In this document: positions 63,061-64,000 of the stretch, in pieces
Layout: each line of letters opens with the position of its first letter
Numbering within the stretch: position 1 is the first letter of the stretch
NCBI RefSeq assembly: GCF_008326345.1
Contig: NZ_BJEN01000002.1
Span: forward strand, 248,001-312,000
Length of the DNA: 64,000 bases
From: Cutibacterium modestum
Lineage (GTDB): Bacteria; Actinomycetota; Actinomycetes; Propionibacteriales; Propionibacteriaceae
Direction: 5' to 3'
The notes under the pieces: generated by a model
What the model was told of the DNA's origin: nothing
Database searches by the model: none
The model's input: only the letters and a program-made list of their open reading frames with translations
Made by a program: the position numbers and the translations under genes

Positions 63061-64000
63061 TGGCAATCCCCTGAGTTGACGGCCGGGAGGTCGACCTCAT
63101 GATCTGATGCGCTTGGCGAGGGCATCGCGGAAGTCGGCGTCGGTATAGCCGGCGTTGGTACAGCAGACGGCTGGGTCGTGCGATAAGCGCTCGCAGCGGG
63201 CCCGTTGGCAGAAGGCCGGGGTACCGGGGGGGCCGTTGAGGGTTTAGCAGGAGTCGGCGCAGCGGTAGCCGCTTCCCTAATCGCCTTGCACTGCTGGGCC
63301 CCAGTATGCAGCTCAGCAACCGTGGCATGGGCTGAATCCATAGAAGAGACCCGTATGTTTCCCGAGACGCGGTCTCGGTAGTAGCGGGGAAGATCAGCAG
63401 TCTTGATGTTGGTTTTCTCGGCAACGTGGGATAGCCGGATCCAGGCTAGGTTGTCGGGTGACCCCTGGTAGATGGCTACTGTGTCGTCGTAGGTACCGAC
63501 GTAGTACTGCGTGTTGAGGTAGGCGCGAGTGCCGAAGACACCTCCGGCCACCACAGCGACGAGGGCCAGGATGACGACGGGCCACAACCAATGGCGGCGG
63601 TGACGGTGCGTGGAGTCAACCGGGGCATAACGCATCGACTCTTCGGCCTCGGAATCAAACAACACGGTTGACTTGCCGTCGTTCTTCGGCGCGGATGGAG
63701 GTTGATCGAGGGGCAACGGGGCGGTGGCCTCATGCTCGGGTACCTTGCGAGTCGTGGCTGCGCCAATGATGTGCGGTTCGGAAGCGTCCAGGGTGGGGTC
63801 AGCCTCGACGACCTCGGCAACAACGATGGTGATGTTGTCAGTCCCGCCGCCAGCGTGGGCATCTGTTGTGAGCAGATCGACGACGTCTTCGAGATTGGTG
63901 GTGCTGAGGTGCTCGGCGATCGTGTCGTCATTGACGAGACCGCATAGCCCGTCGGAGCAGAAGAGGATGCGGTCGCCCAGCCGAAGATCCACGATTTGGG
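63057..64000 (-). CDS. pstP: PP2C-family serine/threonine phosphatase PstP, N-terminus beyond window end
   Basis: The visible part holds the end of a PP2C domain (RILFCSDGLCGLVNDD and the GGGTDNITIVVAEV metal-binding motif), then a disordered linker, a transmembrane helix (WPVVILALVAVVAGGVFG) and a Ser/Thr/Pro-rich extracellular tail. It reverses phosphorylation by PknB-type kinases. The gene continues past 64000. It is followed by rodA, pbpA and pknB in one operon. Confidence 0.92.
   Translation of the reverse strand, partial: QIVDLRLGDRILFCSDGLCGLVNDDTIAEHLSTTNLEDVVDLLTTDAHAGGGTDNITIVVAEVVEADPTLDASEPHIIGAATTRKVPEHEATAPLPLDQPPSAPKNDGKSTVLFDSEAEESMRYAPVDSTHRHRRHWLWPVVILALVAVVAGGVFGTRAYLNTQYYVGTYDDTVAIYQGSPDNLAWIRLSHVAEKTNIKTADLPRYYRDRVSGNIRVSSMDSAHATVAELHTGAQQCKAIREAATAAPTPAKPSTAPPVPRPSANGPAASAYRTTQPSAVPTPAIPTPTSAMPSPSASDHEVDLPAVNSGDCQ

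Noticed and set aside
1-64000. CRISPR arrays, tRNA and rRNA genes
   Set aside because: No regularly spaced short repeats and no recognisable tRNA or rRNA segments were seen by eye; a tRNA scan would settle it.

Overview
The window is high-GC bacterial DNA whose gene content and order point to an actinobacterium of the Propionibacteriaceae, most likely Cutibacterium (C. acnes or a close relative). This is an inference from synteny (crgA / DUF881 / pabA / pknB / pbpA / rodA / pstP), a fused YkoD-YkoC-type thiamine-precursor transporter under a TPP riboswitch, the lactate operon, and a pyruvate:ferredoxin oxidoreductase operon. No tRNA, rRNA, CRISPR array or transposase was seen.

Layout. 1-3313: fructose uptake and phosphorylation (fruR-fruK-fruA, minus strand, fruA cut by the window edge). 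3480-9537: surface polysaccharide cluster (nucleotide-sugar dehydrogenase, O-antigen-ligase-like protein, two GT4 glycosyltransferases, UDP-GlcNAc 2-epimerase). 9891-16143: an orphan DUF559-like protein, type II NADH dehydrogenase with a small membrane protein, a Nudix hydrolase, and an hrpB-type helicase broken by two compensating indels. 16344-19198: TPP riboswitch, ykoE and a fused ATPase/ATPase/EcfT protein. 19252-23155: glycosyltransferase, DoxX protein, and a flavoprotein divergent from a MocR regulator. 23389-29837: operon of a GltD-like Fe-S flavoprotein, pyruvate:ferredoxin oxidoreductase and a dihydroorotate-dehydrogenase-like protein. 30096-31879: a thiamine-binding MTH1187-type protein followed by about 1.5 kb of AT-richer DNA with no convincing gene. 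32330-38221: lactate module, with a GntR/FadR-type repressor divergent from lactate permease and lutABC and a clear palindromic operator at the promoter.

38519-43041 is the most unusual part: two nearly identical direct repeats of 234 and 225 bp flank about 4 kb that encodes a small secreted protein, an ABC ATPase, two membrane proteins and a decayed AAA/DUF4143 ATPase. It looks like a bacteriocin-like or secreted-peptide/ABC cassette inserted between the lactate operon and cydC.

43088-48940: cydABDC for the bd oxidase and its assembly exporter. 49103-54450: amino acid permease and a heterodimeric ABC exporter. 54611-56329: small membrane protein and lysS. 56490-64000: the conserved actinobacterial growth and division region (crgA, DUF881, a pabA/trpG pseudogene, pknB with PASTA repeats, pbpA, rodA, and pstP cut by the edge).

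Physiologically the window combines sugar, lactate and pyruvate catabolism with two respiratory entry or exit points (ndh and cyd), envelope polysaccharide synthesis and kinase-controlled cell-wall growth. At least three genes are broken: hrpB, the AAA ATPase and pabA.
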